A DNA stretch of 11,969 bases from an uncultured Bacilli bacterium. GTDB lineage: Bacteria > Bacillota_I > Bacilli_A > RF39 > UBA660. This document shows positions 11,210 to 11,969 of this stretch, in pieces. The notes below the pieces were generated by a model. That model was not told where the DNA came from and did no database searches. It saw nothing but the letters and a program-made list of their open reading frames with translations. Each line of letters opens with the position of its first letter. Positions within the stretch are counted from its first letter, which is position 1. A program made the translations under genes and the position numbers. The stretch covers positions 1 to 11,969 of the forward strand of contig CANQKK010000015.1 of the NCBI GenBank assembly GCA_947624475.1, read 5' to 3'.

Positions 11210-11969
11210 ATGTATTTAAAGGAAATAAGGGCTTATGGATTTAAATCGTTTGCTGATAAAACTAAAATAGAATTATGTAAAAATATCAATGGTATTGTCG
11301 GTCCAAATGGTAGTGGGAAATCGAATATTGTCGATGCTGTAAGATGGGTTCTCGGGGAACAATCTATGAAATCTTTAAGGGGAGAATTTTCTTCTGATGT
11401 CATCTTTTCTGGTAGTGAAAGTAGAAAGGCTCTAAACTCTGCTTCTGTGAGTTTAATATTTGATAATGAAGACCGAAGTTTACCACTTGATTTTAATGAA
11501 GTATCGATTAAAAGAGTATCTTTTCGTACTGGTGAAAATGAGTACTATATCAATAATGAAAGAGTAAGATTAAAAGATATAACCGATCTTTTAACTGATT
11601 CGGGAACTGCTAAAGAAAGTTTTAATATTATAAGTCAGGGGAAAATCGATGAGATATTATCGAAAAAAGAAGAAGACCGAAGAATTATCTTCGAAGAGGC
11701 TGCGGGTGTTTTAAAATACAAGCGAAGAAAAGAGGAAGCACTTAGGAAACTAGATAAAACTAATCAAAATCTAAACAGGGTAGGAGACATTATTACCGAA
11801 CTAAATAGTAATTTTGCTTCTCTCGAAGAATCTGCTGAAAAGGCAAAGAAATATCGTTCTATTAAAGATAACTTATCACATATTGAAATTGCTCTAATGG
11901 CTAAAGAAATATCCGACTTAAATTTTGAGTATCAGGAAAATAAAAAGAGAGCCTCATTTTTAGAGGATG
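11210..11969 (+). CDS. smc: Chromosome segregation ATPase SMC, N-terminal part (runs off the window)
   Basis: SMC forms the condensin ring that compacts and separates chromosomes with ScpA and ScpB. The first 253 codons are present and the gene continues past the end of the window. Seen: the opening MYLKEIRAYGFKSFADKT, Walker A GPNGSGKSN near residue 32-40, the RWVLGEQSMKSLRG segment, IISQGKIDEIL, the EEDRRIIFEEAAGVLKYKRRK stretch that closes the N-terminal head, and the beginning of the long coiled coil. It has its own possible promoter and only a weak ribosome site (AGGA at 11194-11197), unusual among these strongly led genes. In Bacillus smc follows rnc; here it follows the dcw cluster. 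Confidence 0.96.
   Translation, partial: MYLKEIRAYGFKSFADKTKIELCKNINGIVGPNGSGKSNIVDAVRWVLGEQSMKSLRGEFSSDVIFSGSESRKALNSASVSLIFDNEDRSLPLDFNEVSIKRVSFRTGENEYYINNERVRLKDITDLLTDSGTAKESFNIISQGKIDEILSKKEEDRRIIFEEAAGVLKYKRRKEEALRKLDKTNQNLNRVGDIITELNSNFASLEESAEKAKKYRSIKDNLSHIEIALMAKEISDLNFEYQENKKRASFLED

Overview
The window is a chromosomal housekeeping region of a very AT-rich Bacillota, most likely a Bacilli/Erysipelotrichia-type or uncultured gut 'RF39-like' lineage. The reasons are Gram-positive protein families (LexA of the DinR type, MraZ, a PASTA-tailed division PBP, SpoIVFA/SpoIVFB, Prp with a pre-sequence on L27), GGAGG-type ribosome sites, and TTGACA/TATAAT promoters that often carry a TGn extended -10. 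The standard code is used: TGA ends several genes and TGG encodes Trp. I see no insertion sequence, integrase or CRISPR array.

Left part (1-2703): a D-Ala-D-Ala ligase-type gene is followed after one base by ruvA. A convergent lexA shares a two-way terminator with ruvA. Divergent from lexA is a 43-codon gene for a single-span membrane peptide. Its promoter holds a near-perfect LexA box between -35 and -10, and the gene has its own terminator. This matches the place and control of the SOS division inhibitors YneA (Bacillus) and SosA (Staphylococcus), but the peptide is far shorter and has no LysM domain. I consider it the most interesting item here.

Middle (2727-6677): a membrane-anchored protein of uncertain function and an unknown 113-aa protein come first. 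Then comes the Bacillus-like block spoIVFA-spoIVFB-rplU-prp-rpmA. The SpoIVFA homologue has a LytM fold without its zinc ligands. The SpoIVFB homologue keeps HELGH and the distal Asp. rplU has its own promoter and a structured leader. Prp keeps its catalytic His and Cys and its substrate L27 keeps the N-terminal cleavage sequence. A consensus promoter then drives tRNA-Ala(UGC) and tRNA-Pro(UGG).

The 6678-6971 gap has no intact gene. It holds a 33-codon open stretch whose ATG is followed at once by TAG, a 16-bp AT hairpin and a good terminator, so it looks like a decayed small gene or a small RNA.

Right part (6972-11969): a short division/cell-wall (dcw) cluster mraZ-rsmH-ftsL-ftsI, preceded by three MraZ boxes at exact 10-bp spacing and followed by a 35-codon membrane peptide and a terminator. 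The window ends inside smc. The common themes are septal wall synthesis and division (ddl, rsmH, ftsL, ftsI), DNA damage response and repair (ruvA, lexA, SOS peptide), chromosome organisation (smc) and ribosome assembly (L21, Prp, L27). Several terminators are folded into the 3' ends of coding sequences, which suggests compact gene packing.
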